From CAZGOM01 sp964527265 (lineage in GTDB: Bacteria; Planctomycetota; Phycisphaerae; Phycisphaerales; Phycisphaeraceae), in the NCBI GenBank assembly GCA_964527265.1, contig CAZGOM010000002.1, positions 31,389-95,388 of the forward strand: a DNA stretch of 64,000 nt. Direction: 5' to 3'. The stretch's first letter is position 1. Every line of letters starts with the position of its first letter. The notes under the pieces are model-generated. The model was given only the letters and a program-made list of their open reading frames with translations, searched no databases and had not been told where the DNA came from. Of the stretch, positions 6,734-15,725 are shown in pieces. The position numbers and the translations under genes were made by a program.

Positions 6734-9604
6734 TTATCCAGCCAAAGGAGTGGCGTAGGCCTTGGCCTGGGCCAAAGCCTCAGACAGTTTGGCCGCGTCG
6801 GGTGCGCCGGCTTGAGCCATATCGGGCTTGCCGCCACCTTTGCCACCGGCGACCTTGGCGGTTTCGCGCACCCAGTCGCCGGCTTTGAGGCCTTTGGCGA
6901 TCAGGGGTTGCGGTACGCTTGCGACGAAGGCGATTTTGCCATCGGCAACGCCAGCGAGGAGGACGCCAGCCTGGGGCTGCTTGGCCTTGATGACATCCAT
7001 GGCGCTGCGGAGGGCGTTGGTGTCAGCGCCGGGGATCTCGGCGACGATGACATTGCCGGAGGATTCCTGCGCGATGGTGCGTGCAACGTCCACAGCAGCA
7101 CCGGCGGCAGCCTTGCTCTTGGTTTTTTCGTGCTCTTTCAGCACGCCTTGATGGTGTGCGATGAGCGCGGCCACCTGCGGCTTGGCGCTGGCGGGCAGGG
7201 TGTGGCTTTGGGCCTCCTGCGTGGCTTCCTGGAGGGCCGCGCCAAGGTCGTCAGGGCCGACGTGCTTGAGGCGTTCAAGGCGATCAATGACCTTTTTGGC
7301 GTGTGACCGGGCTTTGGCGGCATCGATGCCAGTGAGGGCGGTGATGCGGCGTACGCCCTTGGAGACAGGCTCTTCGCTGGCGATGACAAAATCCTGAGCA
7401 GCACCGGTTGAGGGGAGGTGGGTGCCGCCGCAAAACTCGACGGATTTGTTGTACCAATCGGTATTGGCCGGGTTGCCCAGGAGTTCCTTGAGCGATGCGC
7501 CGATGGAGACGACGCGGACGCTAGGTGGGTATTTCTCGCCAAACACGGCGCGCAGGCCGTGGATTTTGAGGGCCTCTTCCTGGGGGGAGAATTCAGTGTG
7601 GACTTTCAGGTCTGCCTTAATGTCTTCATTGACAAGGGCTTCTACCTTGGCGACTTCATCGGCACTCAAGGGGGCGTTATGGGAGAAGTCAAAGCGGAGC
7701 TTGTGCTCGTCGACCAGCGAGCCTTTCTGCTGGATGTGGTCGCCCAACACGGCCCGCAGCTTGTGGTTCATCACGTGCGTGGAGGTGTGATTGGAAGCGA
7801 TCTTTTCGCGGCGGCCGCGTTCGACTCCCACGGCAACGGTGACCGGGGTGCTCTTGGCCAGCACTGTGCCGGCTTCGACGGTGCCCATGTGGAAGAACAC
7901 ATCGCCGACCTTGACGGTGTCCTGGATGACCACGCGGCCGTTGGGCAGGTGGATGGCGCCTGTGTCGCCGACCTGGCCGCCGGATTCGCCATAGAAGGGG
8001 GTGGAGTCGAGGACGATGGCGACCTTGTCACCCTGAGCCGCGCTGCTGGCGGGGGTGTATTGGTTTTCGACCAGCTTGTAGAGGCGGACGCTGGTGGAGA
8101 GGTTTGCGGTTTCGGTTTCCTTGTAGCCGGTGAATTTGGTTCCGGCGAGGGATTCCTTGGTGACCAGTTCGGTGAGGGAGGCGGAAGCGTCGGCGGGACC
8201 ACCGCCGGAGCGGGCAACTTCCTTGGCTTGGGCCATGAGTTTTTCATAGCCGGGGATGTCGACGGTCATGCCGCGTTCTTCGGCCATAACGCGGGTGAGG
8301 TCGATGGGGAAGCCGAAGGTGTCGTGGAGTTTGAAGGCATCAGATCCCGGCACCACTTTAGAGCCGGCATTGATGGCGGCAGTGGCGGCTTCGTCAAACA
8401 GAGCGATGCCGCGGTCCAAGGTGCGCTCGAAGGATTCTTCTTCGTCCTTGATAATGGCGATGACGGCGTCAGATTTGGCCTTGAGTTCGGGGAAGGAATC
8501 GCCCATCTCGGCGACAAGGGCGGGGACGAGCTTGTGGATGAAGGGGCCGGTCATGCCTAGCTGTTGACGGCCAAAGCGGTAAGCACGGCGAAGGATGCGG
8601 CGCAGGACTGAGCCGCGGCCGTCGTTGGAAGGAGTAGCGCCGTCGGTGAGGGCGAAGGTGAGGCAGCGGAGGTGGTCAGCGATCACACGGAATGCGATGT
8701 CGGTGCGGAGCTGCGGGTTGGCGGCTTCGGCGACAGGGTCGATGCTATTGGTTTTGGGGAAGAGGCCGGTGTACTGCTTTCCGGAGAGCTTGGAAAGCTC
8801 GGCGAAAATGGGAAGCCAGAGGTCGATGCCGAAGTTGGAGTCGACGCCTTGGAGGACCTGGCTGATGCGTTCAAAGCCCATGCCGGTGTCGACGTGCTGG
8901 GAGGGGAGCACGGAGAGGGCGCCGGAGGCGTCGCGGTTGTACTGGATGAAGACGAGGTTCCAGATTTCCATGACGCGCGGGTCGTTGCCGTTGACTTCGG
9001 GGCCGCCGGTCATGTCGGGGGTGCGGTCGATGTAGATTTCGGTGCACGGGCCGCAGGGGCCTGTGTCGCCCATTTCCCAGAAGTTGTCTTTGCCGAAGTA
9101 GTGGATGTGGGCGTCGGAGGTGTGGCCGGGGTATTGATCCCAGTTGGCGAGTTTGCGCCAGATATCAGCGGCTTCGGTGTCACGGGGGACACCGGCAGCC
9201 TGGTTGCCTTCGTAGCAGGAGACATGGAGGCGACGGGGATCGAGGTTCCACACTTTGGTGAGGAGTTCCCAGGCCATCTCGATGGCGCCTTGCTTGAAGT
9301 AGTTGCCAAAGGACCAGTTGCCGAGCATTTCAAAGAAGGTGTGGTGACGGCGTGAGCGGCCGACGTCGTCGAGGTCGTTGTGCTTGCCGCCAGCGCGGAT
9401 GCATTTCTGGGTGTTAGCGACGCGGTTCCAGGGGGCTTGTGCGGAGCCGAGGAAGAAGGGCTTGAATTGGTTCATGCCCGCATTGGTGAAGAGCAAAGTC
9501 GGATCGTCGTGGGGCACGACAGGGGAGGAGGCGACGAAGGTATGGGCGTGTTTCTGGACGAAGAAGTCGATGTACTGCTGGCGGATTTGACGGCTGGTGA
9601 GCAT
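6734..9604 (-). CDS. alaS: Alanyl-tRNA synthetase
   Basis: Charges tRNA-Ala and edits mischarged Ser/Gly. 956 aa from the ATG at 9602-9604, chosen because family members begin MLTSxxIRQxFxxFF; AAGG lies upstream. Catalytic domain: HTFVASSPVVPHDDPTLLFT, then FFLG, GRSRRHHTFFEMLGNWSFG and PCGPCTEIYID. The editing domain has HTSTHVMNHKLR (HxxxH) and FCGGTH, the zinc-binding C-x3-H set. The C-terminal C-Ala part ends with a Gly-rich GGKGGGKPDMAQAG, the DHHA1-type motif. It is longer than E. coli AlaRS (876 aa), mostly from extra sequence in the catalytic half. A TATAAT -10 box occurs at 9648-9653 on this strand. Confidence 0.98.
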   Translation of the reverse strand: MLTSRQIRQQYIDFFVQKHAHTFVASSPVVPHDDPTLLFTNAGMNQFKPFFLGSAQAPWNRVANTQKCIRAGGKHNDLDDVGRSRRHHTFFEMLGNWSFGNYFKQGAIEMAWELLTKVWNLDPRRLHVSCYEGNQAAGVPRDTEAADIWRKLANWDQYPGHTSDAHIHYFGKDNFWEMGDTGPCGPCTEIYIDRTPDMTGGPEVNGNDPRVMEIWNLVFIQYNRDASGALSVLPSQHVDTGMGFERISQVLQGVDSNFGIDLWLPIFAELSKLSGKQYTGLFPKTNSIDPVAEAANPQLRTDIAFRVIADHLRCLTFALTDGATPSNDGRGSVLRRILRRAYRFGRQQLGMTGPFIHKLVPALVAEMGDSFPELKAKSDAVIAIIKDEEESFERTLDRGIALFDEAATAAINAGSKVVPGSDAFKLHDTFGFPIDLTRVMAEERGMTVDIPGYEKLMAQAKEVARSGGGPADASASLTELVTKESLAGTKFTGYKETETANLSTSVRLYKLVENQYTPASSAAQGDKVAIVLDSTPFYGESGGQVGDTGAIHLPNGRVVIQDTVKVGDVFFHMGTVEAGTVLAKSTPVTVAVGVERGRREKIASNHTSTHVMNHKLRAVLGDHIQQKGSLVDEHKLRFDFSHNAPLSADEVAKVEALVNEDIKADLKVHTEFSPQEEALKIHGLRAVFGEKYPPSVRVVSIGASLKELLGNPANTDWYNKSVEFCGGTHLPSTGAAQDFVIASEEPVSKGVRRITALTGIDAAKARSHAKKVIDRLERLKHVGPDDLGAALQEATQEAQSHTLPASAKPQVAALIAHHQGVLKEHEKTKSKAAAGAAVDVARTIAQESSGNVIVAEIPGADTNALRSAMDVIKAKQPQAGVLLAGVADGKIAFVASVPQPLIAKGLKAGDWVRETAKVAGGKGGGKPDMAQAGAPDAAKLSEALAQAKAYATPLAG

Positions 9605-9647
9605 GGTGGACCTTCGATTCGTGAGTAGTCGAGAGGAAAAGGGCGGC

Positions 9648-9653
9648 ATTATA
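9648..9653 (-). promoter_or_regulatory. -10 box of alaS
   Basis: Minus-strand CTATAATGC places a consensus TATAAT 43 bp before the alaS start codon. No convincing -35 is seen 16-18 bp away. The same CTATAAT core occurs before both cyclase genes. Confidence 0.5.
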
Positions 9654-9768
9654 GCGGGCAAAATGAAGCCGTGACGTGGTTTACGACGGTTTTGAAACAG
9701 GGTGTGAGTGGGTTTGTGTGGCGCGGCAGGCGGAGTGCTCATTGCAATAGAGGGCTGGCGAGATTACT

Positions 9769-9791
9769 ATTGTTAACCAAATCCTAACAAT
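9769..9791 (+). promoter_or_regulatory. Possible Pho-box-like repeat before Na/Pi transporter
   Basis: ATTGTTA (9769-9775) and TAACAAT (9785-9791) form a 7-bp inverted repeat. Read as direct repeats, TTAACC (9773) and CTAACA (9784) are 11 bp apart, the spacing of PhoB/PhoP sites. The position 40-60 bp before a phosphate-transporter gene fits phosphate control. This is inference from spacing and context. Confidence 0.35.
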
Positions 9792-9830
9792 TCCAGAAAT
9801 GGTCTTAAGTTTAGGGAAATCAAAGGGTTA

Positions 9831-11435
9831 ATGTTTACTTTACTGACGATTTTTGGTGGTGTTGCGCTGATTTTGTTTGGCGTGCGGTTTCTGCGCAAAG
9901 GACTGGATCGGTTGTTTGGGGCGCGGATGGCGATTTGGCTTCAGGATCTTGGGCGCAAGCCGGTTAAGGCGTTTTTTTCGGGGATTGCGTTGGCGGTATT
10001 TACGCCATCGAGCACAACGATTTCGATTTTGGCCGTGAATGCGATCAAGGCCGGGTATCTGACGGGGCGGCAGATGCTGGTGGTGTTGCATGGAACGGAT
10101 ATTGGTCTGACGGTGATGGTGATTCTGCTGTCGCTGCGGATTGATGCCTACGCGCCGATCATGCTGCTGGTGGGGGTGATTCTTTTTCAGTTCACGAAAT
10201 CAGAGAAGAAGCGTGGGATCGGGCAGATCGTGCTGAGTCTGTCTTTTGTGCTGCTGGGTGTTGGGATCGCCAAGACGGCGGTGATGGGGGTGAAGGACAA
10301 CCAGGAGATCATCTCGCTGGTCGGAATCGTCCAGCACCACCCGTTTCTGCTGGCTTTGCTGGCGATGGGGCTGACGATCATGTTCCAGTCGAGCACGGCG
10401 GCGATTGCGCTGGTGATCGCGTTTGGGCACATCGAGGGGGCGAGCCTGGCGTTGGCGGTGCCGGCGGTGGTGGGGGCCAATGTTGGGATATCCATGACGA
10501 CGCTGGTGTTCGGGTGGACTCAGATTCACGCGCGGCGGCTGGCGCTGGCGAAACTGATGGGCAAGGCCTTGGTGGCGCTGGCGGTGTTGCTGTTCATGGA
10601 TGCTGTGGTGGCTCTGTTGGTGAGGGTGCCGGGGCATCTGGATGCGCAGGTGGCGGTGTCGCATGTGGCGTTCAATGTGGCCAGCGCGATCTTTTGCCTG
10701 TCGGTGGACCGATGGCTTTATCAGTTTGTGGTGAGCATGGTGCCTGAGCCGCCGCAGACGCAGCAGACGATGTTTGCTGCGCGGCATCTGACGGGCGGGC
10801 CTATTGAATCCAGCGCGCTGGCGCTGGGGCTGTCACATAAGGAGATCCTGCACGTAGGGGAGATCGTGCGGCAGATGTTTTCCGATGTGTGGCTGGCCCT
10901 GAAGACCAACGATGGGGATTTGGCACGGGCCGTGGCGCAAGCGGACGACAAAGTGGACCTGCTGGATTCTGAAATCAAGCGATTTTTAACGCGCGTGTTG
11001 ACATTGGAAACAGATGGCCATGATTCGCGCGAGCAGATGAAGCAGCTGCGGTATTTGAACGAACTTGAAAATATCGGTGACATCATCGATAAAAATTTAT
11101 CGGAGCTGGCGGAGAAGAAAGCGAAGCTGAAGCTGGAGTTTTCCAATGAGGATTGGAGTGAGCTGGAGCTGGTTTACACCAAAGTAAGCCATAGTTTGCT
11201 GGTGGCAGATACGGCGTTTACAACCCGGGATAAGACCCTGGCGCAGTCGCTTTTGGACTTGAAAGACCAGATTGGTGCGCTGGATGAACAACTTCGGGAC
11301 AAGCACTTTCAGCGGCTTAAAGAAGGCAGTTCGGGGCAGTTTCAGGCCAGTTCAATTCACCTTGATATTTTGACGAACCTGAGACGGATCAATAGTCATG
11401 TGAGTCATATTGCTTTTGCAATTCTGAAGGATTGA
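9831..11435 (+). CDS. Na/Pi cotransporter family protein with PhoU-like C-terminus
   Basis: Inner-membrane sodium-dependent phosphate carrier of the NptA/YjbB family, 534 aa. Residues 1-~300 contain about eight or nine hydrophobic segments, with the duplicated Na/Pi motif seen twice: TPSSTTISILAVNAIKAG near residue 60 and FQSSTAAIALVIAFGHIEG near 185. The QSS/PSS-T triplets line the substrate path. Residues ~335-534 are charged and helical (LKTNDGDLARAVAQADDKVDLLD, LRYLNELENIGDIIDKNL), matching the PhoU fold that is fused to this family and tunes transport. No SD is obvious; the gene follows an AT-rich promoter with an 11-bp-spaced repeat that may be a Pho box. Some YjbB-type members export phosphate, so direction is uncertain. 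Confidence 0.92.
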   Translation: MFTLLTIFGGVALILFGVRFLRKGLDRLFGARMAIWLQDLGRKPVKAFFSGIALAVFTPSSTTISILAVNAIKAGYLTGRQMLVVLHGTDIGLTVMVILLSLRIDAYAPIMLLVGVILFQFTKSEKKRGIGQIVLSLSFVLLGVGIAKTAVMGVKDNQEIISLVGIVQHHPFLLALLAMGLTIMFQSSTAAIALVIAFGHIEGASLALAVPAVVGANVGISMTTLVFGWTQIHARRLALAKLMGKALVALAVLLFMDAVVALLVRVPGHLDAQVAVSHVAFNVASAIFCLSVDRWLYQFVVSMVPEPPQTQQTMFAARHLTGGPIESSALALGLSHKEILHVGEIVRQMFSDVWLALKTNDGDLARAVAQADDKVDLLDSEIKRFLTRVLTLETDGHDSREQMKQLRYLNELENIGDIIDKNLSELAEKKAKLKLEFSNEDWSELELVYTKVSHSLLVADTAFTTRDKTLAQSLLDLKDQIGALDEQLRDKHFQRLKEGSSGQFQASSIHLDILTNLRRINSHVSHIAFAILKD

Positions 11436-11635
11436 GTCTGAGTCTCAAAATTGCGATTTCCTCTGGTTTTTCCACGTCAAAATGACTCTCAAAAAAGGAA
11501 TCTACGAGAGGTGAAATAGTTTTGTGAAAAAGGCGTTGTAGTTTTGTGAAGACCACGTTAGGGTACAGGTAATCACCGCCCTGACTGTGAGTGTCGGGAC
11601 GGAGTTTTCCAGGTTTGAAAATGAGGAGAAAAGCC

Positions 11636-12076
11636 ATGACGCTTAAACAACTCACTGTCTGTTTGATGGCGTGTCTGCTGATGGGGGTTGGTGTACTAAC
11701 CTGGTGGCTGGACCAGAGGGCCAGCAAAAAAATCATCTACACCACGGAGCTTGTCTCGACGGTGCCGGCGCTGGTGACGGAAGCATTGAGGCTCCAGCCG
11801 GGCATATCGCAGTCGGAAGTGACTGCGTATGTCGCAGGCGCGCTGGAGTCTTCGGGGGTGCAAGGCTATCGGGTGGCCAACGGCCAGGTGTGTGATGCGT
11901 GGGGCAACCCACTGCAACTGCGGACCTGGCAAGCCTCGGGCTTCCCGGTGGTTTCCTGCCAGAGTTTTGGGGCGGACGGTGTGGCCGGCACCAATGACGA
12001 CATTTCCTTTACCTACAACAGCAATGCACGCGTGTGGACAAGCGCGACTCCTAAGGTGGAGTCATCTTCCTTCTGA
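11636..12076 (+). CDS. Membrane-anchored pseudopilin-like protein (GspG-type C-terminus)
   Basis: 146 aa. The start at 11636 has AGGAG 8 nt upstream; an ATG at 11621 lacks one. Residues 3-21 form one hydrophobic anchor (LTVCLMACLLMGVGVLTWWL). There is no G/F-T-x-x-E prepilin site, so it is not a standard prepilin. The periplasmic part ends with DAWGNPLQLRTW and SFGADGVAGTNDDISF, the calcium-site pattern of the major type II secretion pseudopilin GspG, where a glycine- and aspartate-rich loop closes the fold. It could be a minor envelope protein derived from that fold. It stands alone between the phosphate transporter and a strong terminator. A direct repeat TAGTTTTGTGAA occurs twice in its upstream 120 bp. 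Confidence 0.65.
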   Translation: MTLKQLTVCLMACLLMGVGVLTWWLDQRASKKIIYTTELVSTVPALVTEALRLQPGISQSEVTAYVAGALESSGVQGYRVANGQVCDAWGNPLQLRTWQASGFPVVSCQSFGADGVAGTNDDISFTYNSNARVWTSATPKVESSSF

Positions 12077-12139
12077 AATGGACCACTGGCCCGGTCTGCC
12101 CACTCACAGCACCGGGTCGCATTGAATTTATGACACAAC

Positions 12140-12165
12140 AGCCCCGCTTACGCGGGGCTTTTTTT
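12140..12165 (+). terminator. Rho-independent terminator after the pseudopilin-like gene
   Basis: Stem AGCCCCGC (12140-12147) with GCGGGGCT (12152-12159), loop TTAC, then a run of T. It points in the + direction. Confidence 0.92.
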
Positions 12166-12201
12166 GAAAAGTGGATGGCGAGCAATGGGGTGAAGCGCGT
12201 T

Positions 12202-13590
12202 TTATTGAACGGGGACGATTTCAATAGTGTGGAAAGTAACGCTGGAGCGGAATGCACCGACGCCCAGGGGCGTGTTTTGGCGCAGGGTCCAAGCCTGGAG
12301 GGAGAGGTTTGACCCGTTGGAAGGAAGGGTGGCCATGACTTGGCCGTCGACGATCATCGTGAGCTTGTCGCGGCGGACCTGGAGGGTGGTGGTGTAACGT
12401 CGACCGGGCTCGGCTTTGAGTTTGAAGGTGCTGTCGGGAAAGGCCTGCATGTTTTTAAAGTCGACGTTTTGTATACCGCCCATGTTGCGGTCCCATGCGT
12501 CGATTTCATAAGCGGCGGTGTTGTCGCCGGAGACGAAGATGAGAGCGACGGAATCTTTGCCGTCGCTGCGTGTGAAGGAGACGTTGAAGTCGTACTCGCG
12601 GGGGATTTGTACGCGTTGGATGGGTAGGCAGATGCGGGCGGCGCTGGGGGAATCGTCATTGGCGATGAAGGGTGCGTCGAGGCCGATTGCGTCGCAGGTG
12701 ATGTCGCCGGAGGGACTGCGGGTCCAATTGCCGCGGATGGCGTCGCGCTTGGGGTCCAGGAGTGCGAGTGCATCTATTTTTTTGGTGAGGGCCGGGAGAT
12801 CCGGGGTTGGGCTTGACTGGGGGAGGGGTGGCTCGGACGGCAAAGTGGTGCCTAAGGCGGTTTTTCCGAGGTTTGGATCGGGCGGATATAAATCGGCGGG
12901 TTTGACCGGCTGGGGCCCGATGTAGAAGTAAGCGCCGATCATAAAGAGCAGGGCAAGCAGGGGGGCACCGATGTAGAGGATTTTGGTGGGGATGTTAAGG
13001 GGGGTAGAAGCCGGTTTGACAGTGGCTGAGGAGGTATTTGCGGGTACCAGGACGTCGAGGGGCGGGCGGAAAGAGAGGAGAACGGCGGTAATTGGGTCTT
13101 TAATGTTTTTAAGTTGACGGGGACCGATGAACTGAGAGTGAAGTTTTGTTCGATTTTTGACGAATTCGAAGGCGGAGTAGGAGATGCAGATGGTATCGGG
13201 CTGGGCTTCCCCCATGAGGCGGGCCGCGATATTGACCCCGTCGCCGAGGACATCGTTGCCATTGGTGATGACATCGCCCAGGTGAACGCCGAGGCGGTGC
13301 TCGAGACGTTTGTCCGGGGTGAAAGTGCGGGTGGCTGTGTCGAGGTATTCGAGGATGCCTGAACCGGTTTTGAGCGCGGCATCAAGCGAAGAGAAGAACA
13401 TCATGAGGCCGTCGCCGGTGTTCTTGATGATGCGGCCGCCGTTGTGGAGGCAGATTTTTTCAAAAGCGATGAGGTCGCGCTTGACCAGGGAGATGGTTTT
13501 TTCTTCTTCGATCTGCATGCGGGCGCTGAAGCCGACGACATCGGTGAAGACAATGGCTGCCAGGATGCGTTGATTCGGCTGTTGTGACAT
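12202..13590 (-). CDS. Membrane-anchored class III adenylate/guanylate cyclase (copy 1)
   Basis: 462 aa. Residues 8-~175 are a class III nucleotide cyclase domain: metal-binding D17 in IVFTDVVGF, the second metal Asp D60 in KNTGDGLM, HLGDV, and the transition-state segment VNIAARL. One transmembrane helix lies at about 205-226 (ILYIGAPLLALLFMIGAYF), followed by a Pro-rich linker and a ~170-aa C-terminal beta-rich domain (RICLPIQRVQIPREYDFNVS, then TTTLQVRRDKLTMIVDGQV) that resembles LamG/DUF1080-type sugar-binding jelly rolls. So catalysis is cytoplasmic and the putative sensor periplasmic. It follows the PL8 lyase by 73 bp on the same strand and has its own TATAAT at 13623-13628. A close paralogue is at 21862-23253. 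Confidence 0.9.
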   Translation of the reverse strand: MSQQPNQRILAAIVFTDVVGFSARMQIEEEKTISLVKRDLIAFEKICLHNGGRIIKNTGDGLMMFFSSLDAALKTGSGILEYLDTATRTFTPDKRLEHRLGVHLGDVITNGNDVLGDGVNIAARLMGEAQPDTICISYSAFEFVKNRTKLHSQFIGPRQLKNIKDPITAVLLSFRPPLDVLVPANTSSATVKPASTPLNIPTKILYIGAPLLALLFMIGAYFYIGPQPVKPADLYPPDPNLGKTALGTTLPSEPPLPQSSPTPDLPALTKKIDALALLDPKRDAIRGNWTRSPSGDITCDAIGLDAPFIANDDSPSAARICLPIQRVQIPREYDFNVSFTRSDGKDSVALIFVSGDNTAAYEIDAWDRNMGGIQNVDFKNMQAFPDSTFKLKAEPGRRYTTTLQVRRDKLTMIVDGQVMATLPSNGSNLSLQAWTLRQNTPLGVGAFRSSVTFHTIEIVPVQ

Positions 13591-13622
13591 GGGGGGCCCA
13601 GGTACAGGTTTTTGGCCGCCGC

Positions 13623-13628
13623 ATTATA
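13623..13628 (-). promoter_or_regulatory. -10 box of cyclase copy 1
   Basis: Minus-strand CTATAATGC gives a consensus TATAAT 32 bp before the start codon, inside the short gap after the PL8 gene. The cyclase may therefore be read both from the upstream operon and from its own promoter. Confidence 0.45.
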
Positions 13629-13663
13629 GACAGGGTGAGTGAGGCGGTGGGATTGATTTCAGG

Positions 13664-15712
13664 CTAAGGAAGTGCGAGGGTGATGGTTTGGCTGGCGCCG
13701 GTGTGATCACCTGTGGGGAGCGGGAGGGTGAGATGAGCGGCTATGGGGCCGGTAAGGGAGAGGGTGAGTGAGCCGTGCTGCTGTTGGGGTTGAGCAACGG
13801 TGAGGGAGATGCTGCGGCCTTCACGGTGATCCAGGGGTGGGTGATAGAGCAGTATGCATGGGCGGTTGGTGGCGATGTGCTGGCCGTCAGGGAATTGAAT
13901 TTGGCAGGGTTCGTAAAAGACGGCATGGCCGCGGTGTTCTTGAGCGTGCCAGACAGCTTGGAGCGCAGAGTTGTTGACGAGTATGACGATGGGGTGATTG
14001 GAGGTAAGACCAGGGGTGTGGAGTATGGCATAGGCGTAAGAGGCGGCGGCAGGGCATGTGCCATGGTTGATGCCGAAGTTGAAGACCGGGAGGGTGATGG
14101 GGGCAGGAGAATCTACGCCGCAGTCGCTCCAAGCGCCGGACTGGGGGCCGAGGTGGAGGTTGGCCTGGCCGTCAAGGAGGAGATAGGTGAAGCCGTCGTG
14201 CCAGAGGGATTGGCCTGTGGAAAGGGTATGTTGGCCGGGGGAGAGGGACGGTAGAGAAGGTTGGAACAGAACTGGGCCGCGGAGATGGCATTGGTTGATG
14301 GTGGTGTGGATGGGGACGTTGTCCGTGGAATGGATGGCTGCACCGAGGGCGACCAGGCCTTGATCGAAGAAGAACCAGGCTTTGCGTGCGTGGAGGTTTT
14401 GGCGGGAGAAGTCGATGGCTGCGCAACCGAGTGAGCCGTCGGAAGCGCCGCCTGCGAAGGCGTGTTGGCCGGGGACAACGAGCTGAGCGGGGTCGAGATC
14501 GCCGGTGTGCTGAGCGATGGTGGCGCCGGGGATGTGACGCCAGTTCCAGACGGGATATATATCGCGGTATTCGTCACCGTCGTGCATGAGATGGGTTGCG
14601 CCGTCTGCCATGTGATGGAAGACGCGCCCTTCGCCGCCGCAGTGGGGGCCGTCTGCGCCCAGGATGCGGCTGCTGGTCATGCGGACGGACATGTAATAGC
14701 CGGGACGGTGATGGGTCATGAAGTCCGAACACCAGAAGTGCTTGTTTCCGTTGACCATTGATTGGCCGGATTCGGGGGTGACGGCGAGGGAGGCGAGGGC
14801 CTCGGATTGGCGTGGGTGTTGAAGCTGGGTGAGGAAGCGGAGGCCGGTGCGGAAACGGTCTGCATTGTGGCCGGGACGGGAGATTTCGCGACCGCTGGCG
14901 CTGGGATCGAAGGTGCGGCCGCGGACCATCCAGCGGTCGCCGTCGAGGAGCAGATGAACGATGAGGTCGACAGTGTGAGGTGGCAGGGCGAAGGGGGTGT
15001 TATCGGTGAGGGCGAGGAGGCGGGCGATGTCCATGGCGAAGTTCTGGCCGTAGCCGCCGTTGTAGAGGAGTTTGCCGTGCTGGTGGAAGCTGAAATCAGG
15101 CTGAATTCCTTCTTGGTGGGGGAAGAGGCGGACCTCGGCGGCGATGCGATTGATGACGTACTTGATGAGGGTTGAATTGTTGGTCAGGACGCCTTGGCGG
15201 AGCTGGACGGAGGAGATCCAGACGAGGTTTTGGCCGGTGAAGGTGAGATTGCCGCGGGTGTGGGCTTCGAGAGAGGGGATAGCGCGTTGGATGTAAGAAG
15301 GTGGCGCGTGGTTTTTGATGCAGAGAAGGATGTCAGCAAGGAGGAGTGGGGCGCCGATCTGATTCCACCACCAGTTGGGGTTTTGGGGATTTAAGGCGTA
15401 CCAGTGGTCTAAGCCGCGGAGGATGGCGTGGAGGGTGATTGAATGCTGAGCTGGGTGTGTGGAGGGGAGGCTGAGTGTGATGGCGAGATTCAGGAGGCGT
15501 TGGAGATGGCGTGCGCCGGTCCAGTCCTTGAGGTCGTTTTTGGCGTAGTCGATGTCAGGCCAGGAGCCGTCGGAGCGGAGGGCTGAGGTGAGGGAGTGGG
15601 TGTCGTTGAGAGTGAAGGGCGTGGGAGAGGTGAATTCGTGGACGAACTGCATTTGCGCAGAGAGGCGCGTCCAGAGGGTGTGGATGGGGTCGAGAGGTGC
15701 GTCGTTGGGCAT
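13664..15712 (-). CDS. Polysaccharide lyase family 8 (hyaluronate/chondroitin/xanthan lyase type)
   Basis: Cleaves uronic-acid-containing polysaccharides by beta-elimination. 682 aa. The N-terminal (alpha/alpha) toroid has NPNWWWNQIGAPLLLADIL, the aromatic patch that holds substrate, and PDFSFHQHGKLLYNGGYG with the catalytic His and Tyr; MVRGRTFDPSASGREISR supplies the Arg. The remaining residues form the antiparallel beta-sandwich super-barrel and end with a short beta domain. No signal peptide is seen at the annotated start and no SD, so the true start could differ or export may be unusual. It starts 13 bp after the last of five membrane-protein genes and is probably co-transcribed with them. 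Exact substrate cannot be told from sequence. Confidence 0.93.
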   Translation of the reverse strand: MPNDAPLDPIHTLWTRLSAQMQFVHEFTSPTPFTLNDTHSLTSALRSDGSWPDIDYAKNDLKDWTGARHLQRLLNLAITLSLPSTHPAQHSITLHAILRGLDHWYALNPQNPNWWWNQIGAPLLLADILLCIKNHAPPSYIQRAIPSLEAHTRGNLTFTGQNLVWISSVQLRQGVLTNNSTLIKYVINRIAAEVRLFPHQEGIQPDFSFHQHGKLLYNGGYGQNFAMDIARLLALTDNTPFALPPHTVDLIVHLLLDGDRWMVRGRTFDPSASGREISRPGHNADRFRTGLRFLTQLQHPRQSEALASLAVTPESGQSMVNGNKHFWCSDFMTHHRPGYYMSVRMTSSRILGADGPHCGGEGRVFHHMADGATHLMHDGDEYRDIYPVWNWRHIPGATIAQHTGDLDPAQLVVPGQHAFAGGASDGSLGCAAIDFSRQNLHARKAWFFFDQGLVALGAAIHSTDNVPIHTTINQCHLRGPVLFQPSLPSLSPGQHTLSTGQSLWHDGFTYLLLDGQANLHLGPQSGAWSDCGVDSPAPITLPVFNFGINHGTCPAAASYAYAILHTPGLTSNHPIVILVNNSALQAVWHAQEHRGHAVFYEPCQIQFPDGQHIATNRPCILLYHPPLDHREGRSISLTVAQPQQQHGSLTLSLTGPIAAHLTLPLPTGDHTGASQTITLALP

Positions 15713-15725
15713 GGATGGATTTTAC

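Noticed and set aside
7418..8560. 380-codon + strand open frame opposite alaS
   Set aside because: It is a shadow of alaS caused by strong third-position GC bias; it is Gly/Val/Asp-rich without any domain, and alaS on the other strand is certain.
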